64,000 nt of DNA from Kappaphycus alvarezii (taxonomy: Eukaryota > Rhodophyta > Florideophyceae > Gigartinales > Solieriaceae): assembly GCA_002205965.3 (NCBI GenBank), contig NADL03000650.1, forward strand, positions 496,001 through 560,000, read 5' to 3'. Under the pieces are notes generated by a model. It ran no database searches, was not told where the DNA came from, and worked only from the letters and a program-made list of their open reading frames with translations. The translations under genes were made by a program, and so were the position numbers. Shown here piece by piece: positions 26,061-36,689 of the stretch (its first letter is position 1; every line of letters begins with the position of its first letter).

Positions 26061-26079
26061 AGACCGGTTGACAAGCAGG

Positions 26080-26200
26080 CTGCGTTAGAAGTGACCATCA
26101 ACGCCGCGTGTCGTTGGAGGAGAATTGTCCTCACCCTGGAGTATTGGTCCAGGGCTCGGTTGGCGACTGCTCGGGCTTTTGCTTGGCATGGGTAAGTAAA
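26080..26200 (-). pseudogene. LINE-like fragment (Ala/Arg helix region)
   Basis: The minus strand reads CQAKARAVANRALDQ, close to KARAVANAAEKRKK in copy B (27.1 kb) and to the matching part of copy A. Only this internal stretch is recognisable. Confidence 0.4.
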
Positions 26201-26253
26201 TTTTTATTTCGTAATCTCTCTTTTAATGTTAGAGTATCGTTCTGTAATGTACT

Positions 26254-26292
26254 GTACACTCAAGATAAGTAAAGAGTAAAGAATATCTCTAG
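26254..26292 (-). repeat. isolated 3'-tail repeat of the LINE-like family, copy 1
   Basis: GTACACTCAAGATAAGTAAA followed by a purine-rich stretch also occurs at 26764-26805, just below copy B. On the minus strand both read as sequence following the retroelement ORF, so this copy may be a very short 3'-end insertion. Confidence 0.5.
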
Positions 26293-26763
26293 TATACAGT
26301 ATCCGCATAGTGCATTAGCCGCGTGGATATAACCAACCCCATCTTCCATGCATTAAAATAATCCAAAAATTTCCCCCTGTACAGTACTGTACAGTGGGAG
26401 TACCATGGGTACCCCCAATTAGCGTTCATATCTTGCTTGTCAGAAAAGTTCAAGACTACACGTGTAATGGCTCTGAAGTCCCCAAAAGTCCCCAACTGGC
26501 ACCTGCAATGCGTTACCTCTGGACCACGTTCGCATGTTGTTGCATGTAAGGAAAGGAAAGAGTCGGCAGATAGTCATCGGGGACTTTTTCGGCCTATCCT
26601 GACTGCATAGGAACAGTCAGAGTCATGCTGGATAACGCGTCTCTCATGTTGTTCACTATACCAATCTGTTCATTTTATCGCTATTGCGCATGCCCCAATT
26701 AGTGCACATCGAGAGGCCTGTGACGTATGTGCGCTAATTTGGGGTACTCACTGTACCTTTATC

Positions 26764-26805
26764 GTACACTCAAGATAAGTAAAAAGAGAAAGATTTCTAT
26801 CTCTG
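26764..26805 (-). repeat. 3'-tail repeat of the LINE-like family, copy 2
   Basis: Same motif as 26254-26292 (GTACACTCAAGATAAGTAAA plus a purine run and ATCTCT). It lies directly downstream of LINE-like copy B on the minus strand. Confidence 0.5.
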
Positions 26806-26819
26806 TGATACTGCATGTA

Positions 26820-27420
26820 CTTGCACTACTAGAGGAAGTCATTACAAAATTAATTTTGAATCGGGTGGCTAAATTCTGCGTGTTGCGGGGCACGATGCCG
26901 CACATGCGGACCAAGTAGCGCGGCTTAGTTTCTGATACAAGGAAGTCTTTACTCCCCCAGTAGAACATCCGTTGCGAGACGCGATAGCAGCCGCGTATTT
27001 CTTTATGACTTTGGATGATGTCTCGCAAGGTCAACCTAGCGAGTCAAAAGCCAGCGGCACAAAATTCCATCCTAACCTCGATCGTTCTGGCAGGACCTCG
27101 CCAGGAATGGCAGCCACTTTCGTGGCTAGGACCCTCTTCTTCCGCTTTTCTGCCGCATTGGCAACTGCTCGCGCTTTCCGAGCCCCCATTGACATATAGC
27201 TCTCCTGCAATGGCGAGGATTCGGCTATGTCATAGGCCACTAGGAGAGGGGTCGGGGTGTTCAATGCATCAGACCGCGGGTGCACCAGTATATCCGCGGA
27301 TCGCACGTTGAGTCCAGGGAGTACTGTACATACGTAGGTACAGTATTTGACCTCGTATTGGACGCCAACAGTGCAGTATTGTACTGCAGTATTGTACTGG
27401 GGGGTAAAAGGGTTAAAGGG
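26820..27420 (-). pseudogene. LINE-like endonuclease-like C-terminus, copy B
   Basis: Minus-strand reading: GVQYEVKY, then LPGLNVRSADILVHP, LVAYDIAESSPLQE, a KARAVANAAEKRKK helix, TKVAAIPGEVLPERSRLGW, FVPLAFDSLG, then after a break SKVIKKYAAAIASRNG, YQKLSRATWSACAAS. It parallels copy A residue by residue and belongs to the same subfamily. In copy A the segment YEVQYLLPGLDA is continuous. Here YEVKY and VLPGLN are separated by extra codons made of GTAC/TACAG-like sequence (plus strand about 27318-27345), and the frame above is also rich in that motif. So pentamer sequence has expanded inside a former coding region. A stop and a frameshift follow FDSLG. Confidence 0.65.
27313..27400. repeat. 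TACAG/GTACT-rich patch
   Basis: GTACTGTACATACGTAGGTA, ACAGTATT and two GTATTGTACTG-like units lie within 90 bases. It belongs to the pentamer family best seen at 31431-31459 and 54401-54430. Confidence 0.55.
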
Positions 27421-27465
27421 GCCGGATCTATGTCCGCTCGCATGTCCTGGCGACGGAACAACCAT

Positions 27466-27958
27466 GACTCAAGATCTCTTGCTGCACCGTTGTTGCTGAT
27501 GGTTATTTCGAGTGGATTGTCGTCCCGCGCCCCCAGCGCACGTGGGACGACCTGGGAAAGACGTGTAAGGACGGCTCTTCCACTCGAACAGGGTTTCCAA
27601 AGTTCGCTGTTTCCTATCGCTTTTCAACCTACTGTCTTTGTCACAGTCTCCGAAGGAACGTGGTCTGCGCAGCCCTGTCAGTCCGTCGGCAAGTTCGTTC
27701 GTCCGGAGTTTTCTTCGTCTTGGTTGTCGTCGTCTGTAAGTTCGCATGCTTACACTAGAAGTTTTTCAAGCTGTCTGGATCCCGTATTTAGATGGTGGAA
27801 TTTTCTTCTAGTCCCCTTGGTCCTTGTTGGAGTGGGTGATGGTTCAGCCGTCGCCTGGAGATGTTCTTAGTCTTCTGGTGTAACCACTACCTGTACGGTT
27901 CAGGTTATTGAACACATTAAAAGATTCCCCCCCAAAGGGGTGTTTGGTTTACTTGAAA
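27466..27958. other. no clearly recognised gene
   Basis: Open frames exist on both strands (27280-27870 + and 27469-27747 -). The plus frame is antisense to LINE-like copy B over its first part. No motif is recognised in the remainder. A C7 run (about 27927-27933) precedes the poly(T) that marks the end of copy C. Confidence 0.4.
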
Positions 27959-28690
27959 TTTTTTTTTTACTCATAATGTTTCTGGAGTGTACACTCACTG
28001 ACCGACTATTGGTTAAGAACTAAGTGGATGGTGAACATCGGTCACGTGCAGTGGGGCACGGGAAATGATGGCCATCGCCACCGAGGACCACAGAACACAG
28101 CTGATGCGCTGATAAATTCGCGAGCGGACAGTGGCATCAGTGCTCGCGCTGATAAATTCGCGAGCGGACAGTGGCATCAGAGGTGTGATATCTGGTGGCA
28201 ATCCGGGGAATGAACGTTTCCAAAAACAGTGCAGTGGCTGGGGACGCCACTCCAAGGGAATCGAAAGCAAGCGGTTGGAATGTGAAATTCAGCTGGCGTG
28301 ACGGGTTGCCATATGGTAATACAAGGCACCTGGAGAGCTTACGCTCATGGTCCTGGACCTTGTTGCGGTAAGCTTGCGTAGCGGCGCCTCCGGCGGCTTG
28401 CGTTGCTTTCGTGACAGATGCCTGTTTGAACGGCGAAGCAATAGTAACGTCACAGGCAATTGGCCTTTCCTTGGGGCCGATGGCAGGGGCCGGGGGTTGC
28501 ACGAGGAGGTCTGCAGGCCTAAAATCGGTTCCAGGAATTAACAGAGGGACTTCGAACTTGTAGTCCAAACCCGCAGCGCGGAAGACATGATATGCGAGGG
28601 CGTTGCGGATGGAGTTATGCCGGTGTAGGCTGCCAAACCCCGAGGGGCAGAGGTCAGCCGCATGGTCTCCATACAGATCTAACGTCTGAA
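27959..28690 (-). pseudogene. LINE-like endonuclease-like C-terminus, copy C, with poly(A) end
   Basis: Minus-strand reading from 28690: DLYGDHAADLC (His/Cys of the zinc cluster), RHNSIRNALA, YKFEVPLLIPGTDFRPADLL, CDVTIASPF, FTFQPLAFDSLGV, ETFIPRIATRY, then YQRISCVLWSSVAMAI near the end at 28013. So E, RPAD and D are all kept. A 40-bp tandem duplication (28101-28180) shifts the frame: VRSRIYQR is read once ending in a stop and again in the next frame. After the ORF the tail ends in ATGAGT plus ten A residues (T run at 27959-27968 on the plus strand), the expected poly(A) of a LINE. It belongs with copy F to a second subfamily (SVAMAI ending). Confidence 0.65.
28101..28180. repeat. 40-bp tandem duplication
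   Basis: GATAAATTCGCGAGCGGACA and its flanks occur twice, 40 bp apart (28101-28140 and 28141-28180); the units differ only in their first few bases. The length is not a multiple of three, so it breaks the frame of LINE-like copy C. Confidence 0.9.
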
Positions 28691-29200
28691 TGGGTGGGTT
28701 GGGTTAAATTGGGTTCACTTGAATGGGTTGGTATACTTAATTTTCCTACAGTACATTACATTTACTACTGAACAGTACAGAGCAGTACAGTATGTACAGT
28801 ACGTTTGAGCCTCAAAATTTGAGGTGACGAATTCAGAAAGTTGTGAAACCGACGAAACTGCTCCGCGAATTTTGAAAACTGGCTTTCAAGTAGGGCCTAA
28901 AATAGTCAAAATACGGGCAACTTCGATTAGGGCTATAATCGCCTCCCGCCTCGGAATTGTCTGCATGTTTGTAGACTATCCAAGCTCCAACCGTAGCCTC
29001 CTCCAATCAACAAAATCACGTATTACTGTGCGTTCGCTGTACTGTAATATGAGCATATATCCTCATATGTTGACCATCCCCCAATAGCTACCTTTGTCTT
29101 CGGCGTGCCGCTTAGAATACATCCATCGCGAATTTCTCCCTGCCGCCCATCCCCACCGATTGCGGTCGCTCTTTCATCCTCCGTCCGCAACTTCACCACC
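28691..29200. other. upstream region of the Sec14-like gene
   Basis: It contains a TACAG pentamer patch (about 28745-28803) and otherwise no gene signal. An open frame at 28824-29087 is unrecognised. The region from 29105 becomes C-rich and runs into the Sec14-like gene, so promoter and 5' UTR should lie here. No TATA box is evident. Confidence 0.4.
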
Positions 29201-29290
29201 ATGGCAGCATATCTCCCCTCGCTTCCCTCTCTAAAAATCCCGTCAATAACTTTCCAATCTCACTCCTCCCAGGTTAAAGATGCCCTTTAA
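29201..29290 (+). other. upstream open frame or alternative start of the Sec14-like gene
   Basis: ATG 29201 has a stronger context than 29280 but reads 29 codons in a different frame, overlapping the main start. Removing 31 bases (GT at 29242 to AG at 29272) would put it in frame with the main ORF. That is very short for an intron, so an upstream ORF is the simpler view. Confidence 0.3.
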
Positions 29291-30291
29291 ACAATCTTCC
29301 CCCCCAGAGCGAACCGCTCTTGACACCCTCATTTCCAAAGCCCTTCCCCTTCTCTCCACCCCGCCGACCCCTCTTCACCCCACTGACCCATGGTTTTCCC
29401 TTTCCTCTACACTTCCTCTTCGCGACGAGATCTTCATTCGTCTCCTCCGCTTCAACAACCTTTCCGTCGATCGTGCCCTTCGCCAACTTCGTAACACCCT
29501 TCAATGGCGTGCGCGTTCTCGCATCCACACTGAATCCCCCTCTATCATGCATGACACCCGCGCTGGCATCCCTGTCTCCCTTCTTCCTACAACTGGCAGC
29601 AATGGCGAGCGCTTATTTTTTGCCGCCGCGGATGCATATACAAAGCGTCAAATTGACCATCGCGTTCAGGAGGTTGCCGTGGCGAGGATGTTTGAGCACG
29701 CGCTTTATGACACTGATGGGCCGCAAGTGAAGCGGTTAGTGGTGGTGGTAGATTTTACAGACTTCAGTTTCAAAAATATCGATCTCGTGGGGCTCAAGAC
29801 AGGCGTTTCCACCTACATGGGGCACTATCCGGACGTGTTTCACAAGATTCTGCTCGTCAATTACCCGCGCTTCATGTACGGGGGTAGGTTGTACCGCACA
29901 GCCTTAGCACGTCTCTTGACCGTTTGGTTTCTTTGCACTTTTGTCCTTCGATTGATGACTGCGTTGCATGCGCCCATGTAACAAAAACTGACGACCGGAT
30001 TTCATGTTCTGTTCTCGCGTCAAATTTTGTTTTCATTTGGTATGGCGAGGGCTTGTGTGTTCACCCTTCGGTCCATCAGTTTGGCGTGTTATTAGACCAT
30101 TGCTGGACGAAAGGACGGCTGCAACAGTTGTGTGGATCAGTGATAGGGAGGCATTGCGACAGGAGTTGGAAGAGGTATTTCCTGTTGCACAGCTTCCGTC
30201 ATGGGTGGGGGGTGAAGTTGACGGTAGGGACATCACTTTGCTAAATGGCGTGAAAGTTGACGTTTCGAGTCTAGAGGCTAGATGTTCCTGA
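29280..30291 (+). CDS. CRAL-TRIO domain (Sec14-like) lipid-binding protein, one intron
   Basis: Exon 1 is 29280-29883 and exon 2 is 30080-30291; joined they give 816 nt (271 residues plus stop). The splice is in frame and joins NYPRFMYG to VWRVIRPLLDERT, which restores the usual Sec14 continuation. Residues 45-80 are a CRAL-TRIO-N-like helix (LLRFNNLSVDRALRQLRNT then LQWR). Residues 95-255 are the lipid-binding fold: RLFFAAADAY, LVVVVDFTDFSF, STYMGHYPDVFHKILLVNYP, and LPSWVGGE near the end. Proteins of this family bind and exchange phosphoinositides or other lipids on membranes; the ligand here is unknown. At 271 residues it is about usual size with a short N-terminus. ATG 29280 is chosen because it opens the frame. 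An ATG in excellent context (CACCACCATGG, 29201) lies upstream in another frame and stops at 29290. The gene stands alone among repeats. Confidence 0.82.
29884..30079 (+). other. spliceosomal intron, 196 bp
   Basis: Donor GTAGGT at 29884 and acceptor CATCAG ending at 30079; phase 1. Read unspliced, the frame runs into unrelated sequence and stops at 29981. The conserved Sec14 C-terminus resumes exactly at the acceptor. Confidence 0.8.
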
Positions 30292-30374
30292 AAGCAGTAC
30301 CCTTGTCTCTCTTGTGACGGTAAAATATTGTATGATAAATCAAGTGTTGTCGGGAGATTCTCAATTCCAAAGCA

Positions 30375-30428
30375 GAGCCATTCGGAAAGCAGTAGAGAGT
30401 TGAGCCATTCGGAAAGCAGTAGAGAGTT
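30375..30428. repeat. 27-bp tandem duplication
   Basis: GAGCCATTCGGAAAGCAGTA plus AGAGAGTT-type bases occurs twice in a row (30375-30401, 30402-30428), in the region just after the Sec14-like gene. Confidence 0.85.
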
Positions 30429-30817
30429 GAGGGGGCATGAGGCGAGGGTACTCAGTATGTTAAGAGTCGGTTGGAAAATCCGGTGATCGCACCACTTTGT
30501 CAAGCACAAGAATGCGTTGCGCGCGAGGAGTCCTTTGCTAAATTCAGTGCCCGCACAACGAAGTAATGCGCAAGAGCGCTTTTCGTACAAAGGGACCTTT
30601 GCAAGATGCAGTTGCTGCACTACACAACTACGATGTACAATGCTGGACAAGAGCGCCACAGTACTGACCCAAGACTCTCCAGTCTGAAGTTTTAGCATCT
30701 GCCACCTAAATTCAATCGAAACCTGCTCAGTAAACCCTCGCGTGAATGGGCTGACAGCCTCGTGTAGAATCTATTATTCATAGGAGTGAGCCTATAGATT
30801 AATTCATCCGGCGATCT

Positions 30818-31486
30818 TCAGCGGATTTGGGCAATCTCTAGTCTGACGATGTGGATTAAGTACGAACTGGCCTGAGGTTGTGGTATAGCGTAAATTAGAC
30901 TCTCTTGACAATCGATTGCAAGACGTTTCATGGCATATTGGCCATTGCATCCGGGGACAACTATGCCGTCGAGGCGGTAATTTGCTAAACGAGAGACAAT
31001 TGTTGCGTTGCTGCGTTGTTGTGTAACTTGCCCGAAATTCGCTAGATATGTACGTAGTGATGGAGGAAGTGAGCCGTTGCGAGGGAGTGTGCACCGAAGG
31101 AGTGACAGGCGAAAGGCTGAAACCGTGTGCTGCGGTTCAAGTGAGATGAATTCGGTGAGATCTGGTACATGACGGGCAAGGTTGCGGTCCATGTCTTGCG
31201 TTTTGTCCCAGCAGGCTGTACTGGCTGCGCCGGTTGTTATATGCGGTGCCTTACTGTGGGTATTCGCCTCAGGGCGAGACTCTACCGTTGCAAGCCAGCA
31301 GAGGGGCCTTTGGGCCGTTGGGCCTACTAGTGGGGGGTACATGATAACGTCGGCAGAAGAAATTCCCGAGGATATTACAGAGATCTCAATGTGACCGTTT
31401 TGCTCCTGCGCACGCGACTTTTGTATAAAGTACTGTACTGTACTGTACTGTACTGTACTTACCGAAACTCTCTCTAGATGGGCCAT
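30818..31486 (-). pseudogene. diverged LINE-like C-terminus, copy D
   Basis: A 222-codon minus-strand frame reads SSADVIMYPPLVGPTAQRP, where copy C has FRPADLLVQPP. GAASTACWDKTQDMDRNLAR lines up with copy C's GAATQAYRNKVQDHERKLSR. The end (NATIVSRLANYRLDG then NGQYAMKRLA) resembles the terminal helix of related elements. The zinc cluster is absent and the Asp of the DVT motif is gone (CWLATVES). The frame is open but the active residues are not kept. The N-terminal codons (TVQYSTVQY) are simply the TACTG pentamer array. The alignment is by eye and distant. Confidence 0.42.
31431..31459. repeat. (TACTG)n pentanucleotide array
   Basis: Six TACTG units in a row, the last ending TACTT. The same pentamer, or its complement TACAG, recurs in patches near 26.4, 27.3, 28.8, 54.4, 54.6, 54.7 and 61 kb. 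Confidence 0.95.
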
Positions 31487-32700
31487 ATTTTGAAGCTAAA
31501 ATGTCCCTATCACCCACAGTCTTACTGCTGTGCTTTCTGCAGAGCGTACAGATATCACTACAGGCCAACTGTAGTAAGCTGTACCACGACGGTCCATCGG
31601 CAGGTCAGGGCATTGAATTTGCTTGTGGAGTGCACAGGTACTGTAGGACAAAGTCGACGGGACCGTCTCCCTGATTGATTGGCCGCGCATTAACAGATAC
31701 TGTATGTAAAATGCTTACTTTGATTGGCGGATTTTGGGGTGCCTTCCCTCCGTATCTTTCCTACAGTTTGTCCTTTCAATGGAGCCATGCTGCGCTCTGT
31801 TTCAGTGCGGCTCAATAATGGTGAGCCTAGCTTCGAGAAGGCCTGCTTCAGCGAAAGCAGGGTGGCTTCGATAGCTTGCCCCATTGAAACAGGAAGGAAG
31901 GCAGCCGGGGCGCCGCTAAAGGAACAGTAGAGACGATGGTAGTGGGTTTCAGAAAGTTGGGGCAAAGGGTGTATGGAGTGTACCTGGATTCCCACAAGAA
32001 TCCAGATGAGCCCCCTTTATATAGATTGTACTGTAGCTCTACTCTAGAAATTGTATACTTTGTGAGCTCAGTAGAACTTACTAGAAAGTAGAGGTGTAAC
32101 TACAGAAATGTACTATCTGCAATATAACTAAGTAAATAAAACGATGACGTGGGGCTCCACGTCAAATAAAAACATTAAAGGAAAATCAAACTTCTAAATC
32201 CATTCAAGACGATGGAGTTTCTCTGTTACACCGCTGTGTAATAGGGAGCTGAAATAACAAAAGCGAACAAGCCTCTATTACACAGCGGTGTAACAAGGAC
32301 TTTTTTACAACCATACGGAAGCGATCTTCCTCTGGGAAGTGTCGACGTATGATTTATAAACTATTAGAGAGTCTTGTTGGAGCGGGACGGAGCTTTAACT
32401 TTGCCTGTTGCGACAGCTCAAGGGAAGAATGATATTGAGAAAGTTCGTACCGTACTGGCTGTCCGCCTGCACCCATACCTATTAAGTATGACACTGCATA
32501 GCTTCGCGAGGAGGCAGGTTACACTCCGAGGAAAAAGGAAGATGAATAGCCTGCGGTAGTCGTTCTTGAGTCTTAGAACAAGGATTTGTTGGCCGCAGCC
32601 AAGAGGCTGCTTTTGGCTAGGCCCAGTCAAAACAGAGGAGGGACAATATATATATACTTCATAGAATGTATGCAGAAGAGTCCGAATTATGGTCGCCAGC
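31487..32700. other. no recognisable gene
   Basis: Short frames only (for example 31690-31995 -, 31724-31930 +, both unrecognised). It contains the strong inverted repeat at 32225-32294. Confidence 0.45.
32225..32294. repeat. perfect 20-bp inverted repeat, 30-bp spacer
   Basis: GTTACACCGCTGTGTAATAG (32225-32244) is matched exactly by its reverse complement at 32275-32294. The right arm plus its inner flank (GCTGTGTAATAGAGGC on the complement) reappears at 38613-38628. This looks like a small inverted-repeat element (MITE-like) or a foldback relic. Confidence 0.8.
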
Positions 32701-35460
32701 AAGTCGCTTTGGCGGTAGTGAAGAAAGGGGTTCCCCTGATCTTCTGAGCACCTTAGTCGACGGACCCTGGACCTATAGCGAGGATTCTAACTCCCCAGAG
32801 GATTTGGGAAGCGAGAAATTAGCACCATAGTCATCCCTAGAGTCAGGTAGCAGTGACGGAGGATCACATACAGAGCACGAGTTGGTGATGGCGATCTTAA
32901 ATTAGGGACCGTATGAGCCCGATCTGGAGGACCGAACGTCGGAGGAGGAGATCAAGTTGGAAGTCGAGGAGGCGGATCGCACCGCGAGCATAGTCTCGAA
33001 GGTCAAAAATTTCGAGGGGGGCGCCAGAGGTTACTGTTGGAACCTTTGGAGCACAAGGATGTAACTGCGTAGGATATCCATGATCTGCAACCAGCCCGGG
33101 TCTCGGTGGTGCACTTTTTCGATTTTTCTGAGGAATCTCCGATCCACTCAAAAGTTAATAAAATACCGCCGAGGCATAACATTGTTGTGAAGAAGAGATC
33201 TTTGACTTATTGAAGGCTTGGATAAGTCCAACGCCGAGTTCTGCGCCGTCTTTTCCAGTGTTTATCGCAACTAAGAAGGACAGAAAGCCTGGGTTATGCG
33301 TTGACGGCGGTCAATTGAACAGAGTGCTGAAGCCGAACTGTTGGGCGTTTCCAAATATTGAAGAGCTGTTCAACGAGCTCTCAGTGCCAAATTTTTCACG
33401 ACGCTAAAGTTTTACGCCGTTTACGGGCATGTACGTATGGCCGATGATTCTATGGAGAAGGCTACATGTGTTTCTCGATATGGGAAGTATAAGCTCGAAA
33501 TGATTCCATTCGGTTCAACGGAAGCACCGGCAAAGTTCCAGCGTATGATGAAAGAAGTCCTCCGCGGGCTCATGTTCGCTATATTATACTTTGAGAACTT
33601 CTTAATGTTCTAGTAGTTTCTGAAAGAACACATAGGACACTGCAGGGAGGTGTCCAAAAGGATTCAAGAGGCAAGAATGAAGCAAAAAATGACTAAATGT
33701 AGCTTCAGTCAGTCAGAGGTCAAGCTTCTTGGTCATGTTTTCAATAAGACGGGCGTTAAGGTGGATACTGACAAGGTCAAAGACATTTTGAAAGCCCCTA
33801 CGCCGTCGATTGTGAAAAATTTGAGGTTTTTTCTCGGGCTGACAGGTTGCTAGCAGCGCTTCAAAAGGAACTCAGCAGGTAGCTCTGCAGTGGCTCACGC
33901 AGCAACCTCCCTTTACTAGGCCTTTTAGTGGTCCCCAAAGATTCAAGAGGCCTTCAAGTACTTGAAGGAGAAGCTGAAGAAGCCTCCAGTACTCGCATTT
34001 CCGGAATTCGACTCCCCATTCATGATGGAGACGTAAGCTTTTTATGCTGATCTAGGAGTTTCTTTCTCGCAGAAGAAAAATGATGAAAAGATTAACCTGG
34101 TATATTTCGCATCTCGAACGATGACGGAACAGGACCGCCGCTACTGTATGAGCGAACGAAAAGTGCTCGCTGCGGTGCTCGCTCTTAGGAGGTTACGCTT
34201 GTATCCGTTTCCTGAGAAGCTGTCCGTGGTATATATGGAACAAAAAACCCTGGAAACGGCATTTCAGTTAGTAGATATCCATGGGCGGCTGTTTAGATGG
34301 ATAGAACTGATGGCCGAGTACGATTTAGAGGTAATTTATATGCCCAAAGCAGACAATTTTGAGGTTGATTATCTTTAGCGCAGGCCCACCGGTGGCCAGG
34401 AGCATTGAGAAAACGAAGGAAGAAAACCCAAAGAAGGATTGGTGGCCACCGTATGCTGGGCCAATCCCAAACTCGCGGGGTCGGAACCGCAGTTAGGAGA
34501 TTTGGAAATGTTATTGATAGGGTAAACGGTCCGAGAAACGGACCCAAAGAAGAAGATCACGATAAGGAGTAGCGCAACGAAGTTAATGACGTGTAACGGT
34601 ACTTTGTTCCAGCGTGAGAAGGATGAACTGCGTGTAGTGCCACCTCTATGGGCAGCGTGTCGAGACAATAGCGAGATATTACGGCGAAATATGCCATTTG
34701 GATGTTGGTTCTAAGAGAAAGTTAATTATGGATTGACTTTGGGCCGGGATTGTACCGCGATATCACGGAATACGTTGCGAAATGCGTTGGCTGTCAATAT
34801 GCAGAGAGGATACGAAAATAACACACCAAGCTTAAAGCCCCCGTCACCGCTCTATTAGAGACGTTTCCGAATGACTTCACAGGACCATTCGAGCTGTCAA
34901 AAGCCGGGAAGAAGCTCGCGTTAATTACGGTTGAGCACATGACTGGTTGACCAATTGCGTGGGCGATGACTAATTCTTCGACACTTTGATAAAGCTCGTC
35001 AAATATAACCTCGGACCGGCGAAAAGGATTGTGTCGGACAAAACAACATCGTTTCTAGCCGCTCCGGTCCAAATATTCATTAACAAAAACGGATAGGAGT
35101 TGTAGGCCGTTCTTCTCTATGCTCCAATGGCTAATGAGAAGGCAGAAAGGATGGTGGGTACTATAGAATACGTAGTGAAGAGGTGTGAGGTTCAAAATAG
35201 TGGAGACTGAACGGAAACACTTCGCAAAGTTCTATAAGGTACCGAAGGTTCAAATGTGGAGCTGGCGTCTCTCTTTTTCGTATCCTATACGGCAAAACCC
35301 AAGGATGCTCTCCTAAGATGCGGTGCCTCTATTGGAAGAAGCGAGCCCGAATAATAAGGCCCTCGAGAACCTAGTGGAATAGCGCTTGCGCGCCGCGGTG
35401 GTGGAAAGGTCTAGAATTCAACAAGAACCGGAGGGCCGTGTGAGGGAATTCGCAGTAGGG
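32700..35460 (+). pseudogene. Ty3/gypsy retrotransposon pol relic (element A)
   Basis: Successive plus-strand frames give protease-linker sequence, reverse transcriptase, RNase H and integrase. RT: CVDGGQLNRVLKPN (33.3 kb), FFTTL at 33.4 kb, RMADDSMEKATCVSRYGKY, FGSTEAPAKFQRMMKEVLRG (33.5 kb). The catalytic YxDD position reads YFEN, so both aspartates are lost. Thumb: TKCSFSQSEVKLLGHVFNK (33.7 kb). RNase H: VYFASRTMTEQDRRYCMSER (34.1 kb) and IHGRLFRWIELMAEYDLEV. Integrase traces: GPFELSKAGKKLALITVEH (34.9 kb) and AERMVGTIEYVVKR (35.15 kb). There are many stops and several frameshifts. The element is long dead. No matching LTR pair was identified. Confidence 0.8.
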
Positions 35461-35479
35461 GACTAATTTCTAGTCGCCC

Positions 35480-36351
35480 ATGGGAGAGCGTTCAATAATC
35501 CCACATAGAAGGGAGAGCACTATGAAACAGACCGCAGCAATTGAACCGTGTTTATCTGAGGAATTAATAGAAGTAATTGGTGGGATAACCAACTCGGAAC
35601 ATCCAGGACTCGTTAGCTTCTCAATGCATAAGGACAAGTCTAACCCAAAAGAAGTAATAAGACTGTTTGAATGTCGTTTATACCGCATAATCGTCAATAT
35701 TACGCCTCTAAAGTCAGCAACAGCATTCATGAGGGCAGAGAGTTCTGAGGAAGTCAAACCACAAATCTTCACCCTTTACCGACTCCGATGTCTCTGTCGT
35801 GCTAACGGTTACAAGGCAGCGTCATACGAATTTATTTCAGAGCAGTTTCAGAAATCAAAGGCGGCAATTTGAAGAAACCCCAAAGTTCCAACGTCTACTG
35901 GAAAAAAGATCAGTGGCCGGATTTAATGGCAAAACTTCATCGAAATCTTTTACAGACATGCAAATTCGATGATGATATTCATTCAAGTGCTGGTAATAAA
36001 TATGGCATTCTCCCAGCAATAATGGAAAAATACAACTATATATGTCCCTTTGCAGCCCCTCAGAAAGAAGCCAACTACAAGGCCTCTATTGAATCTGAAA
36101 GAGCCAATCCACATGAAATCTTGGAGGATAATAAAGCAAAAGTGAATGAAATGTTACAGAAAGGGTATGATCTTCATCATGGTAACAAACCAGAGGCATC
36201 AAAAGAAGCATCCAAATCGATGAAGAGGAAGGATTTATGGTATCCTAATTCGGGGGAGGTCATACCTTGGAGACTGAAGAGCGCGATGATGTCTCAGTTG
36301 ATGAGTCAGTATCAGCTCACCAGACTAAATCCTAATAGAGACTCTAAATAG
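35480..36351 (+). pseudogene. unrecognised protein in two frames (possible frameshifted gene)
   Basis: An ATG frame of 130 codons (35480-35872) ends at TGA, and a second open frame (35869-36351, 160 codons) overlaps it. Together they read as one continuous soluble, charged protein of about 290 residues (VKPQIFTLYRLRCLCRANGY in the first; KDQWPDLMAKLHRNLLQTC and PFAAPQKEANYKAS in the second), so one frameshift near 35865 is likely. Codon patterns look protein-coding on the plus strand, and decay is much milder than in the adjoining Ty3/gypsy relic. I do not recognise the family. It starts 20 bp after that relic ends, so it could be mobile-element cargo or a captured gene. Confidence 0.35.
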
Positions 36352-36689
36352 CACAAGCAGAGCATGATCGAATTAATGTTTTGGAAAATCTCGGTATTAA
36401 ATGCCATCAAATGAAATCGCAGATATAAAATATAGAAGAGTAGAATTAATTGTTTGACATTGTTATTGGCAGATCCTCTGTATGAAACTCCAAGATCCCA
36501 CTCTAGGGCAAGGTAAGCCTATGAAAATTTCCTAGGAGATGAAGAAATGAGCTGTTGCACAGATTTCCAGTAAGGTCCTCCGTCCGGGACGAAGGATGGG
36601 TGTTTGTGTTTACATCTGTGCTCTATCACAGTAAATGACTATCCGCGTTTCGGGACTGCGGTTTCACTAATCTAGATTATCCTTTTACC
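36352..36689. other. spacer, no recognisable gene
   Basis: No open frame of note between the two unrecognised coding relics. Confidence 0.5.

Noticed and set aside
27280-27870. A 196-codon plus-strand frame
   Set aside because: Its first part is antisense to LINE-like copy B and made of pentamer repeats; no motif in the rest.
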